DNA from: Turritopsis dohrnii
Lineage: Eukaryota > Cnidaria > Hydrozoa > Anthoathecata > Oceaniidae
DNA: 64,000 nt
Assembly: GCA_027922465.2 (NCBI GenBank)
Contig: BQMF02000016.1
Coordinates: forward strand, 620,001-684,000
Reading direction: 5' to 3'
The position numbers were made by a program, and so were the translations under genes. This document shows, piece by piece, positions 11,401 through 23,902 of the stretch. The notes under the pieces are model-generated. The model was given only the letters and a program-made list of their open reading frames with translations, searched no databases and was not told the DNA's origin. The first letter of the stretch is position 1. Each line of letters starts with the position of its first letter.

Positions 11401-13140
11401 ATAATTTTTTGAATATATTTCTTTTATATGAATAAATACAACTGCTATCATCATTCCTGTTGCTTGGTATGTTTCAAACTTTTACAAGCAACCAGTTTTG
11501 TAGTATGTCTCTGAGGGGTCATTTCCATAAAGCCTTTTTCACACGAAACAATCGGATATGTTACAGTTATATTTACGTCAGGGTTATATAATATTTATAA
11601 CCGTTCTTACATGTGGAACACCAGAAAAGTAGGAATTTTCATTAAGAGGAGCCACTTTTCCCGTCCTCATATCATATCATATCATACTTGTTAATTTCTT
11701 CGGAAAAGTGGACCCCGAATAAGTGGAACAGTGTTTTTGGTCTCTTTAGCCAAATAACACCTTCGTAAATGGAACTTTTTTGTGGTGAGGCTTGTGTTTC
11801 TCACTGGTGGGAAATAGGCATAAACGATAAATATGTTAAAATGGTAAGTTAGTGTAAAAAGGGTCTAATCATCAACCACCAGAAATTAATTTATTAAAGA
11901 CAAAAGAATTATACATGCATGAGCTGTAAATTTTTTTATAAGAAACTTTTTTGTAAAAACCACACGTTTCGAAAAAAAATATATGTTTTTAATTATAATT
12001 TCATGAAACCAAAAATGAATTCAAACAAATAACTGCCGTTTTGAACTAGATCTTTGAAATACACAAAACAGTATTGTAGCTAACAAACGAGGTAATAAGA
12101 AGTTTTGAAGCCTACGAGGGCTTTACATACAAGAAAAACAATATATAACCAAATTTTAAGTATCTTTCAGTTTGCATAAATAACTAAAACTTCCGGGGCG
12201 GACGCAGGGTACGGCTCATACGGCTCAAGCCGCAGCAGAATTTAGTCAAGAGAATGATTACTAAAAATGATCTACTGCCATGCTTCTTTGTCTGTTTGTC
12301 TATTCTTGACGCCGTGTCGTAATCACGCGATAACGGCGTCGTTTGAAAATCAATCAAATAGGTTTTTTATGCATTAGCGCATTATTTTATGGCGCCCTTG
12401 TTGACTGGCAAATTTTAGGTAAGCTATAACTGCAAACCCCACTGCTGTATTGTTCTTATTTACGGCTCGAAAATCGGCTCCTTTTGATCATTGATGATAG
12501 GGGTTATAACTAACAGTTTTGAGCCGTATTGCAGCTCTCCGATACGGCTCAATCCCAGCTTCATAGTAATTCTTTCGGTTTTCCGTTTGCGGCCGTCGTG
12601 CCAAATGTACGCAAGACGATAATACGTATCAGAACAAATCCTTAGGCTTTACATCTTTCGGTTGTCGGTAGCATAAGCAAATGCGGCTCAAAACTCACAC
12701 ATGTGCATCATAAGCATCATCCTATGAACCTCTTTCTCAATTTGTCTGAATCGGACATGATTCATAGAGAAAGAGTTTTTGAAGCGCTTAATCTCAACGA
12801 TACTATGGCAACAGAATCTTTAAATTTACCCATACTGATGAAGAAATGTTTCTCCAAAAGGTTTTTGTGTTTCAATGAGCGCATGAATCTGGTAGGTAAA
12901 GCCTTGAAAAAGTACTTTACAGCTGAGAAATACAGAACATAAGTGTGGTAGGAGACATCATGTTGGATGCACAGTCATTGCTTTAAAGTAAGTTTATGTT
13001 TTTCTTTATATTTTACTTTGTAAACGTAAGTGTTAATTTGTTTTTTTAATTATTATACATTAATTCAAATTCTTTTAATGACCGAAACAACAACAACAAA
13101 AAAGCTTCTGAAAGTATATGTGAATGCAGATTCAATATTT
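11400..13140. other. Non-coding stretch with an old dispersed repeat
   Basis: About 11840-12120 is a diverged copy of the sequence at 31990-32310 (shared TTAGTGTAAA, TACATGCATGAG-like and CTAACAAAC blocks). 12200-12560 repeats the word TACGGCTC several times in both palindromic and direct contexts. An ORF of 79 codons at 12703-12942 (charged, no recognised domain) may be an exon fragment, but nothing else supports it. I see no RNA gene here. Confidence 0.5.
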
Positions 13141-13146
13141 GTTTTT

Positions 13147-13290
13147 CAATTTCCGCGCTTTTAAGCGTAGGAAATTGTTTGGTTTCCACATTCTATCTAT
13201 CTATCTGTCTCTGTAACAGTTTTTTGCCGTTTTCGGAAAGTCCGTTCGGATTTCGGATTGTTTGATTATTCAGAATAGTTAATGATAGAC
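13147..13290 (+). repeat. Dispersed repeat shared with 38009-38130
   Basis: The two copies share TTTCCGCGC, the (CTAT)n tract, CTGTCTCTGTAACA and a run through GGAAAGTCCGTTCGGATTTC to TTCAGAATAGTTAATGA. The second copy lies inside the fold-back element at 37688-38917. Confidence 0.8.
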
Positions 13291-13891
13291 CTGAAACTCT
13301 ATGCAAAATGTATACAAAAAGGCCACTTTCAATATGAATTTATAAAAATATTAACTTTTTTATACTTTTGGAATACTTTTAGAAGTTATTTTAGCCGTTT
13401 TATGTTGAAAATTTCCCAATTCAATTATCTTTAAAATTTCCTTAAAAAGTCAGTAAAATATGCACACCGAGCATGTGAAACGTTCTCGAACCGATTTGGT
13501 TTATGTTTTGAGGAAGTTGTAGATGTAGAAGACGCTTTGAAGAAGAATTTTAAGACTTTATCTACTATTGCAATCGAAATATAATCATGAGAACATTCCT
13601 TATGGAGGAAATATTGATGTTTAGCTGACTCTGGGAAAAATTCTTGAAAAAGAAGGTGAAGGTTTGATAGTAAACGAAACTTTGCTGTAAAAAACTTTCA
13701 ATATCACAGCAGAAATGTATGTAGTATCAACATTACTGGTGAATACGTCTTATCAATAAATGCATGAAACATGTTCATTTCATTTAATAAATACTACACC
13801 GAAAGTTGAAGATATTGAAAAAAAACAAACAAATGAAATTGTCATAGCAGTACAAATCACTAGTGAATGAATTGACCCAAACATGCATACA

Positions 13892-16410
13892 TACACTGAC
13901 ATAGCGGAGTCATTGCGACTCCTCAAAGGGAGTCATTGAACAGTGATAAACTAAGAGAGTAAATCAGACGATACAGAGAGCATCTTTAGGGAGTCAATTT
14001 GCTTTTAAGGGGTGTCAATTTCAATTTCCTTAAAATGACCACCTTGAAGGGAATCAATTTGACTTCTTTAAGTGATCATAAATGATGTAAGTTAAATGGC
14101 TCTTTAAGGGAATCATTTTGACGCTCGTTAGAGAGCCACTGTTTCGCACGTTTTAAAAAATTTTACGTAAGCAATTCTTTAAATGTCACATAACGGTATA
14201 AAAGATTTAAAAGATTTTCCACCTTTAAACAATAAAGATACGTTTATTAACTCTTTCTTTGCATTTTACTAAATAATTATTCTTTTGTATAGATATTTCC
14301 CTGTATAATTCACAAAAATTGTGAACTAATTTAATACGACCGTACGATCGCATTGAATAAAAAAACATCTATAATTTATCAACTTCACTGGTTCACTGGT
14401 TTCATTGGTAACATATACATATTTCATATTAGGAGGTTTGTAGTTGTACTATTCTTGGATTCTTTTCTTGACGAAATTGAATGTGTCCGCGTGACTGACA
14501 GTTTCTTTCGTTTGTTTTCTTGTTCTTAAATAATCGGCTATTATTATTCTATATGATAAGTTAGCTTGCTTACTCCTCAAATTTCTTTTAAAGAACAACA
14601 AAACAGCACTGATGATGGCCCACAAAATACGGTCGGCTATGCAGACAGTAACTAAATATGTTATAAGTACGCTGTTTTTCCTTTATCAGCCATAGACTTC
14701 AAAGTAATTGGGGGAAAAGCTAAATGATTTTGAATGATTAGTTACTATATTTTGGTTACTTGTGACAGCTTTAATTTTGACAGTATATTACTTTTTCTTT
14801 AGATTCTTATTATGAAACTTTCTTGTCAATTTGATTGCTTTTATAAAACAGTCAATTACAAATGGCTCGTGCGACATTCTTGGAACTTTCATGCAATGCA
14901 GGGCAATTTCGCTATTCAATGCAATTCTTCTGGATGTGTATTGAAATTCAAAAATCAAAAGAGCTGTGCAAAAACATCAAAGTTTAACATGAAGACTTAG
15001 TTCAAAGAATGATACACTCGAAGTGACTTTTAGATATCAATGCAAATGACGACAATCTTGCTGGTGATAGCGGTGATGATGAAGATGTTGATGATCAGTT
15101 TTTTGAGCCGCACTGTTCCATATGTTTTAATTGAACTAAGAGAAATGCATGATATTACTCAAAGTGCAATTTTTTTATTTGTAATCAAATTATTGTTATT
15201 GTTTTACTTTGTGAACGTCATTATTCGGCTGTATGTGACGTAATTTTTTGAAAAGTTTTATCTTATTTAATCTGCAATCCAAAATTCAATTTTTCTTTGT
15301 GTTTGTATTTTCACTACTTTCGACAGAATTGGTTTTCATTTTGAGTGAAATATCAATTAACACAAATTAGCGCCGTGAAAAACTTTCTTCGTGGTTTTTC
15401 TTCATTCTTGGTCTACCTTTCATTGAAAAGTGGGGGAGGCAATCGAATTATACTATATAAAAAAGAAATATTGTATATCGTAGAAATTAAAAAACACTCA
15501 AAAAATATTTATTGTTATGAAATATCCAAGTTTATATATAAGCTATTTGCGTTTTCATAAATGTTTTTGTATGTATAGATGAGTTTCTAAGTGACGTGAT
15601 GTTTATAAACATTAGTGTTTTTTACTCGATAATTGCTGTGAGTTTCAACATAAATGCTTAATAGATCAAGTCAATTTCCTACCAATATGCGCACGCATCT
15701 TGGTTGGCAATTAGATGCTCTCTGCACACTGTCGGTTAAACCGGTTCTCAGGAGGCGTTTTTAAGACAAAAAAAATTATTAAAAATAATACTCATTAGCA
15801 CTCGAAATCTATTTTTGTGGAGTTTATTAAATTTTTAGTTTAAACAGATCTTTAACTGGTAATTAACATCAGAAACTCATCTATACATTCATAGTGTTTT
15901 ATATGAAAAGATCAATACATGATACATGGCATTGTTTTCTTAATTATCTTGAGATCATCATGAAATCCGGGGGCAAGATCAGAAAGATGACCGAGCGTTG
16001 AGAGAATTTCAATACTGGAATGGGAGTCATTTAATATTAACACATTATGCCCAGAAGGGCGTCACTTGATATCAACGCAATGATGCTCTGAAGGGAGTCA
16101 TAGCGGATTGAAGCTCTAAAGGTGATAAAAAATGACTCTTGCTTGAGCATTATTTCAAAATGATACTCAAACGGGAGTCACGAAATGAGAAACGTAAGAG
16201 GGTCATTTTGAAACGACTCCCTTTGGAGAGTCAGAAATATCGCCATTTTTGAGAACTGAAAGGGAGTCATTCCTGGTAATGAGAAGCTAAAAGGAGTAAA
16301 AAAAGATACTTGTAAGGGAGTCAAAATGACTCGCAGAAGGAGTCGCCACAGGCACTCTGAAATGACTCCCTTAGAGTTTTCATATCGACTCTCGAAAAAT
16401 TGTCAGTGTA
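13892..16410. mobile_element. 2.5-kb inverted-repeat element with GAGTCA-motif arrays
   Basis: Bounded by TACACTGACA (13892-13901) and its complement TGTCAGTGTA (16401-16410), with a possible TA target dinucleotide. Both ends carry arrays of a degenerate motif built on GGGAGTCA in both orientations: about 13905-14150 on the left and 16020-16380 on the right. Between them is AT-rich sequence with a zinc-finger-like ORF (14812-15000). Subterminal arrays of a short motif are typical transposase-binding layouts. No transposase domain was recognised, so it is probably non-autonomous or its gene is decayed or spliced. Confidence 0.65.
14812..15000 (+). CDS. Zinc-finger-like ORF or exon inside the GAGTCA element
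   Basis: 62 codons. Near the start is C-x3-C (CQFDCFYK) followed by RHSWNFH, giving a C2H2-like spacing, then IQCNSSGCVLKF (C-x4-C) and a run toward a third position where the usual histidines are replaced. This pattern of a C2H2 finger followed by an F-x-C-x4-C-x-x-x-F finger is common at the N-terminus of proteins encoded by repetitive elements in cnidarians and fish. After a stop, a different frame at about 15030-15110 encodes an acidic tract (AGDSGDDEDVDDQFF) that may be the next part of the same protein. The function is unassigned. DNA binding is inferred only from the finger-like cysteines. Confidence 0.4.
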   Translation: MKLSCQFDCFYKTVNYKWLVRHSWNFHAMQGNFAIQCNSSGCVLKFKNQKSCAKTSKFNMKT

Positions 16411-18600
16411 CTGAAAGTATAAACATGTGCAAGATATTGGTGAACGATATGTCTTATAAAACTGTTTTTCTGGCTCCGAAACGTCATAGTGAATTGAAAA
16501 GCGGTAATAAATTAAAGAAGGTAGTAATTTAAGGAATTTCAGACTGTATCAAATTATTCGTCATTGTCAATGCTCGGTCAAGTTATCACTGTGTGGAACT
16601 GATTAGTTTCAAATTCACATTTAAAAGATTTTAAGATGACATTGTTCAAAATAATCCTGCTAACCACTCAATGGAGGCACAATGATTTAGTTTGGATGTA
16701 TGTCAGGAAAACAAACTTTGGTTGATGATTAGAATCGAACCAATTATATAAGACACAATAAGGGGATTTTTTTTGCATGGATTCATGATTTTATTTGGTC
16801 GTTTTTTGACTCTGCGTACCTTTCGTATATTAACTATTTCCTTGTACTTATTAAGCACCCATTGGTTTTGCAATGTGGCAGGCGTGGAAATGATGATTTT
16901 TGCTGCTACTTCTAAGCTATAAATTATAAAGTACACGCATTGCACTTTGTACCCATTCGCAAATATAAATCCAAACATTTTCCTTGAGAAGCTCTGATTC
17001 GAAAAAATTAATCCATGCAAAACGCTCTCAAACATTGGCTCGCAAAAATTAGTCAACCCAAAAAGAATCCTCTTAAGGTATACCATGTTCGAAAAGAACA
17101 TTTTCATACAGATCCTAACAGTTTTATTGTGTCATTTGTCTTTTCGTGCACATTTGTCTTTTCGTGTTATTTATAGACTTCATGAAAGTGGTAGATCTAG
17201 AGAGTAGTCGCAACCTCTGGAGAAGCGCATTAACATAATTTGTGAATTGAGTTGATATTACCAATGGGATTATTTGAGCCTTTTTTCTTTATGTTTGAAT
17301 TGCTAACACACTCTCTTACACAAGTTGCGGCTTACCTCTGGATCCGCCACTGGCAGGTTTAGTAGAAATAGATTTTCATATTGTATGTTATGTTGATTCA
17401 AGTTTTATGTATAAGCAATATAATTTTTATCCTCTTGTAATTCTGTTAAATGTCATGGATTAAAATCTTTGAAATGCCCAAGTTTCTCAAAAGTTATGGA
17501 CAATTTCATGTAATGTTTACTTAAATATATTACCAAATTCACATTTCTGGCAAGATTTGTAAGGTGTTCACAAAGAACAATTGGAAGGTCCCGGCAGTTA
17601 CTTGCAGATTTGGTCATAAATAGCCTAGGTCTTCAGTTTTTAAACAAGTGTGATTGTATAGATTTAATAGTTTAATAGTGTTGTGAAAGTCTTCGCTAAT
17701 CCCATACAACCTTTTTTTCAAATGATTTTTGTTCACTTCTATCGAATATCATTTTATTCTCCATGTGAACCATAAGTCATATTTTGGGAATTGTGATAGA
17801 CCTATTCTCGCGTAAGCCACAAGAACAGAATGGATAGTCATTCAGATATCTTGAAAATTAGCCTAAAGCTATTTCCTCAAGGCCTGATGGCTTTTTATAT
17901 TTGTAACTTTGACGAAAAACAAAATTTTATAAATTTTGAAGAATTTCTATGTGGAGCTTCTTTTTATTTATTATTTTTTTCCTTGCTAAACTCCTGGTTG
18001 AGATTTTACTCAGAGTCGTTGGATTTGCTTACTACACAAACTTTTTTGAACACGGTACCTTTTGGCGGTGATCAAAAACTACAGAGTTTGCATGTATACA
18101 TTAACTTTATTTTGTGATATTAATTTCATTAGATATTATGCAATTATTTTGAGATTTTTCACTGATGATGAGCATTCGTATAGCTATGTGTTGTTAGCTT
18201 TATTTGGAAAAAATTCAGCAGTGAGTTTATGAGGGTTAATGGGGAACAAGCAATGCAAATTTGCGAGGAATAAAATTGGTGTTCTGTCTTGTGTTTGTTG
18301 GGACTTTCACCAGTGATACATAAGTCATGCACCCATTATGCACCCACTTTGTGGATAAAATTGAAACCAAATACTGTTAGTGTGGCCTGTTAGTGTAAGC
18401 TGGATGAATCTAATCTCACAATCCATATTTTATTTTGTTTTGAGGGGACATCAATCTCAAGCACTTTTCGCATAATCACTATGTTCTGTTGGTTCCTTTA
18501 TAAAAGAAAAGGAACCGCAGGAACATCTAAGATTCAAAGAAAACCTTCAGCTTAGAGAAAAAAAATTTGCCCAAGATTGAACAAATTTCTCATGATATAT
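16411..18600. other. AT-rich region without a recognised gene
   Basis: The only sizeable ORFs are 16703-17107 (minus, 134 codons, no recognised domain, several Cys and basic residues near its C-terminus) and 17830-18117 (plus, 95 codons, hydrophobic). Neither shows a family signature, and both could be chance ORFs in AT-rich DNA. TGTCTTTTCGTG is directly repeated at about 17137-17168. Confidence 0.4.
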
Positions 18601-19592
18601 TTTCAACATGACAATTGAGTTTATCTTCTTCTACAGACAAAGCTAAGGAAAGCCACGAAGAGTTAGCATTATTGGATGATGATGTTACAATCCACATTGA
18701 CACGTCCTCTGCAGGTTCTCCCCAGGATATAAACTCATTTATTGACAATCTTTTTGAGCTCGAAAAGCCAAAACTGATGGATGGCCATTTCAGTTGAAAT
18801 GGCTAGATACTTATTCTGTTGGTTTTGAAATTCCCCAACTACTTTTTCTTGGTGGGAAATCAGCTTTAGTCAAAGAAATATTTGGTGTGTTGACAAGGTC
18901 CTTATGTTCTGGTAGTTTTATTCCATGCATGTCATGAATGATAATTGAATGAAACAAATGGTAGAATTCAATGGATATAAGTTTGCATCAAATTGTATAG
19001 ATGTGAGTTGGAAATATCTAGAAAAAGAATACTACTTGCATTTCCAAGTGATCTGAATCAGTATTGTGGGAATTTGATATCTAACCAGATTTTAGAAGAA
19101 ATAAAGAGAAACAAATCTTTTCCTATACTTGATGATAAAGCCTGTTATGATTCTACTAAGAAGCCTTTGTCTTAAGAGAGGATTTTGTTTTGTGGAGTGT
19201 GGTCGATTGTTTACTGAAACATACAAGTAGAATAGGAAAAATTATTTTATGTCGACAGTTCTGTTTTGGTATGTCTTGGCTATATATTCAACTGTATATT
19301 CTATGAGAACATACTATTTTATTTATGGATTTAAAAAATAAATAAATGATGGGAGACTTCATACTAATTCTAATTCACCATATATAAGATATTTTAATTT
19401 TAAATTTGTTCACCTTTTGTATTTTTAGCACAAATATCAACAGATCGACCTAGATTTAATGAAGCGCTAGAGGTGTATGTGGAAAGGTGTCAAAGGATGT
19501 CGAGAAGAGTAAGAAGTCAAGGAGGAGTGCAGGACGAAAATCAACATAGAGGGCGGAAAATTATAACTTGGAATAGCACCATGAATTTATAG
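18600..19592 (+). CDS. Possible multi-exon gene fragment, unassigned
   Basis: Three exon-like pieces lie on the plus strand: 18615-18797 (acidic, with ALLDDDVTIHIDTSS), 18993-19175 (LLAFPSDLNQYCGNLISNQI) and 19431-19592. The last begins after TGTATTTTTAG, a plausible 3' splice site, and runs through RFNEALEVYVERCQRMSRRV and a basic Arg-rich tail to a stop at 19590-19592. The last piece looks most like a genuine terminal exon. I do not recognise the protein and cannot show that the pieces belong together. It might also be part of a transposon linked to the element at 13.9-16.4 kb. Confidence 0.3.
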
Positions 19593-19599
19593 GAAAACT

Positions 19600-22140
19600 G
19601 CATTCTTAGTGAGTTCAGTTTTGACAAAATTTATGGTGCCAATTTTCGTTATATTCTTTTAAATATTTTAGCCTCTTAGTTGCATTTTGTGCTCCGTTTT
19701 GCTTGGGTGAAAGAAATTTGCTTTTGAAAATGAGAATGCTAGAAAATTCTTCGTGCAACGAAAGGAATGTGTAATCGTACAGTGTGTTTAGTATTTTACT
19801 CTTGGGAAGTTAATTGTATTTATATCGTTAAAGTGGAATTTTTGGTAAATGGACTATGTTGTTCTGTCCACTGCAACTGAAACTGTATATACCAGAAATA
19901 ATAACACCATATATATAAATATGATATATATAAATAGGATATATATAAGATAGATGTAAATAATTGATTGTCTCATTAGTTATTTTATCAGGAGAAAACA
20001 TCTGTTGTGCATCTCAGCCAGCATGTATCGGTCAACTTTTTTTTATTAAAAGCTTTTTATGCTAAAATTTCCAGTGTGTATAAAGATTTACGATGAGTAG
20101 AAAAACGGACAGTAATTGCGATAGATTTAAGCACATTAATAAAATTAGCACAGGAAGTTCAACAAAGACTTCTTCTAGCAAATTTGAAATGAAAGAAAGA
20201 TGGAAATGATCTCCGATTTTCTGTTAACAAAATTTTTTTCATCGCCATCGAATAACTGTTTCAGAACATTTTTGTCTCATATCTTTTCTTCTTGATTTTA
20301 ATCATTGGAGATCTATCACATCCATATATATGGACTGAATAGTGGATACGGTTACGAGTTAAAAGAATGTAGATTTATATTCAATAAGTTCTTTCGAGCG
20401 TATTGAATATGTGTACGCATACAGCAGTAAGTGCATCATTCCAAGAAATACCTAACTTTCTTATATTTTTATATTTTCTCCTGTGTTCACGGCAGGCACA
20501 CCACATTTTTCAAACAAGTCTGCTATAATGAGTTTGTTCTATCCAGTGGCTACAGACAGCGTGAGGTGGAGATGAAAAAGGGAAAGAGCAACAACAGGAA
20601 TCAAATGCAGCTTTATAACTACAACATCCATTTTTTTATGCATCCTCTCGCATTTTTAACATCCGCACACTCTTTTGACACTCGCATTCCAGCAATGGCA
20701 GTTTTTTCCAATGAAACTAACAAATTAAATAAAAAAAATTAAAGGAAACTCTGATCATTGATTATATCATTAGCAAAAGAAATCATTTTCTAACATCAAA
20801 TTGGTTTGCTCAATAAAAGTGAAGGTAAATAAAATTTATTAACATTAACAGTATCTAATACAGTGTGTTTCAAAAAATTGGCAACAAAAAATATTATCGC
20901 AATTTCTAAAGAAAATATCCAATATATTCTTATAAATTTTATATTAATGGAATCCTCATCTTTTTATCTTTCCCTTGATATAATTTTCGTAGAAAATGGA
21001 AGAGTAGAAAAAGATCGAATAAATCGAATAAATAAGTTTGCAAAAATTCATTAATTTTTTAACGATCAATTAAGAGAAAAGTTAACAGCTGTATCTTTAT
21101 TACTTTAAGTTGAAACATTTTTATTGGAAATGGACAATTTCAATAAATTGAAGATAATGAATTGTTTAATTGATTGAATATAAAAAAAAGGTAAGTAAAT
21201 CACGTGGCGAGTAATTTCTTAAGGAAGGGAAAGGTAAAGCCGATCATCCAGACACATAGAATTGATAATACTAAAGTGGCAACATCTTGCGCGGACTTAG
21301 ATTTAAATGCAGATTAGTCTCGAAAGCAACAAAATCATTGTTCCAATGAAGGGAGGATAATTTTTTTGAGGTCTTTGCAGTTAGGTATAATTCGTTTTGC
21401 ATTATACATACATACGGTGGGTGGTTCAGAATTGGTGGCTTGGAAAAGATCTTTTCCGCTTTTAAATTACTTGCCAATCATTATTTTCTTTGGTACCTGG
21501 TCCAATAAAGATATAACAAGAGGCCCACAGGCCTTAAGGTCAGCGCAAATTGGATGCTTAAAATATCACACGAATACAGCTTGCGACTAAGAAAACTGCA
21601 TTTCTAACAGCTTGTTTAGTTTCTGGAAAACCCATAACGGTTGGTGGACATGCAAATGGAAAATGCAAATTCACTCGCCTTAGAAAATCCACTATGATGA
21701 AAGGACTCCCAAATATTTTCAAAATGCAAAAAATTTAAATTGCCCGTGATGATGCCGTGTTCCACAGTAGTATGGAATAGGCTAGATGTCGAAGGAATGG
21801 TAACAGGAGAAACCTGACCTTTCATACAGATTATTTTCTCTAACATTGATAGCCGATCTATATACCATCAAGACCAAAAACCCAAATTCTTAAAAGCCGA
21901 ATGACAAATCGATCATAGCGTATTACATGCGCATATTTTTTTTCCAATAAATTTATTGAACCGAAGTCGTCTTAGCTAAAAGGTCAAGGACAAATTCATT
22001 AAAAACAGGGAAGCTAAGAATAACTAATCGGTAAACGTCTTAATAGAAGATCTCCCTGCGTTTCCAAGACAATTAAATCCTTCTCCTTATTAGCCGAAAG
22101 ATTTTTCCGGCAGCATAGGAACCATTTGGTTATACGTTAT
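19600..22140. other. AT-rich non-coding stretch
   Basis: A short (TA)n-rich tract is at 19900-19950. ORFs of up to about 100 codons (for example 20431-20742 plus) carry no recognisable motif. No RNA gene or terminal repeat was recognised. Confidence 0.4.
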
Positions 22141-23450
22141 GCATTAACAGAAATCATATGGGCAAGAAAACAACTGCAGCAACTTTGTTACTTTAATCGA
22201 TTTTATGTCAGTTTCAAATTTCAGTTATTAGTTGGACTTTCCAGCTTTACGTGCTTACAACCTTACGTGCTTGGTTAATCACGCAAGTGAATTTTTGTTT
22301 CTACCAATTGAGTGAAGATCTAGTGCCAAGCAGTTGCTGATTACTAAAAATAAAAGTGTAAACAGTTATATAATTTTAACTTGAAATACTCAAAGTACCA
22401 TTATACTTGAATAATTGCTGAATTTCTCTATTTAGGATGCGGGTAGAGGAGTGAGTCAAAAATGGTCAATCAAACCCTACTTTTAAATTTACCATACGTA
22501 ATAAAGTAAAATGAATTTTATTCATGGAAATTCGCGCTCAGATCAGTTTGAAGGAAGAAATTTTGACAATTCCAGTTGACGTCTGATTTGTAATGAAATT
22601 AACATAAGATACAGAGAGCCAACCAATGCCACAAAAAAATTGATGTATACCTAACAATTCGTTAGGTGAGAATTATTTTGTTCTATCTCCATTTTTGGAA
22701 AAAATGAGCCCCGATTGTTTTCAATCTTTTCAGGATTATTTCGAAGTTTTGAACTAAAAGTCGTATATTTTGTTGGCATACTTGCAAAAAATGCAAAACA
22801 TCAATTTTCCCAATTCCTTTTACAGGAACTTTTTGGTCTTTAAAATTACACTTTACAGTGAAGTGCTCACAGGGCATAATGTAATAAAATTGAAAAATTC
22901 AGCAAGGGAAAAAGGAAAACATAATTTGCACAACTTTGCACAACACACCATATAATATATAATCTATGCAACTTGCCTGACTTTTTCTTTTTCCTTGATA
23001 AATTTGTCTCCTGTCAAATACATGGGATACGTGGTTGTAAACGTCTCGATTCAATATGCTTCAAGTAATGTTGTTTTTATATTATCTGCAAAAGACTAAC
23101 TCGACTGATTCTTGCTCCTTGTTGACATAAAGTTTTAGCGGCGTTTCGCTCCCAGAATACACTACATCAAAATTAAGGGTGGGAAAAGGCGCATTGAAAT
23201 GAATAATTTATTTATTCATTTAAGTGAAGTGAACCCTGTTTGTATTGTAGTATACTTAAATTGTTACAAACTGGCGATTCTTTTTCCATAAATAAATTTC
23301 GTGCTTTAAACTTTCCGAGTTTGTACTGCAAAATTGAAAGTTACCAATGATGGGCGTTAAAGCGGGCGTAAAGTACTGTAGCATTACACACTGACTGACA
23401 GACACGGGTAAATGAAAGATCAGCTACCTCACGGCGCTGATCAATAATGC
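22140..23450. repeat. Dispersed repeat family R2, copy 1 (inverted relative to 35.6-39.2 kb)
   Basis: Blocks in the order AACAGAAATCATATGG, TTTCCAGCTTTACGTGC, CAGTTGCTG, a coding-like remnant (QKVPVKGIGK, minus strand, about 22800-22830), GTTTCGCTCCCA, CGTGCTTTAAACT and CTTACCTC-like ends reappear in reverse order and orientation between 39180 and 35555. The remnant peptide motif D/E-QKVPVKG-x-x-K occurs in both copies (plus strand in the second, about 36118-36150), so the family once encoded a protein I do not recognise. Confidence 0.65.
22534..22743 (+). repeat. 210-bp segment nearly identical to 30229-30437
   Basis: Begins GCGCTCAGAT and ends CAGGATTATTTCG in both places, with three differences that I can find over about 210 bp. 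This is far more similar than the rest of the R2 family, so it is a recent duplication or gene-conversion tract. Confidence 0.9.
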
Positions 23451-23902
23451 AATGTTTGAAATGCTTTAATTTTCTCAAATCAGAAGTCAAATAAAAAATT
23501 AGATTTATGAGTGACGAAAATAAATTAGCATTAATCTGTAAGTTAGTAGAGATTAAATATAAGTAGCAAACTCTAATTAGTCAACCGATAAAGAATTTCA
23601 ACAATTCTATACACTCAATTCCCTTCAAACTTCTTGTCCATTTATGTCACTTCCAAATCAGGTTCCCGATTCTCAATATATCGAATTCTTCTGGTCGGAC
23701 AAGTTTGAAAACAAATCTTCATTTACAGATGCATTTACACGTTTAAACGGAAAGCCTTTTACAATTGGTTTCGATTTAAGAAACTGTTTACTTCTTATAT
23801 TAATTAATGATATCCACACATATATCAAAATTGCTTGAATAAATCGCTGCTTTGCACACAAAAAGTATTCAAAAAGTTGCTCGAAGGTGAGGTGCACATA
23901 TT

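Noticed and set aside
16703..17107. 134-codon minus-strand ORF considered as a gene
   Set aside because: No recognisable family, AT-rich composition-driven residues and no splice or context support. Kept only as a note in the regional entry.
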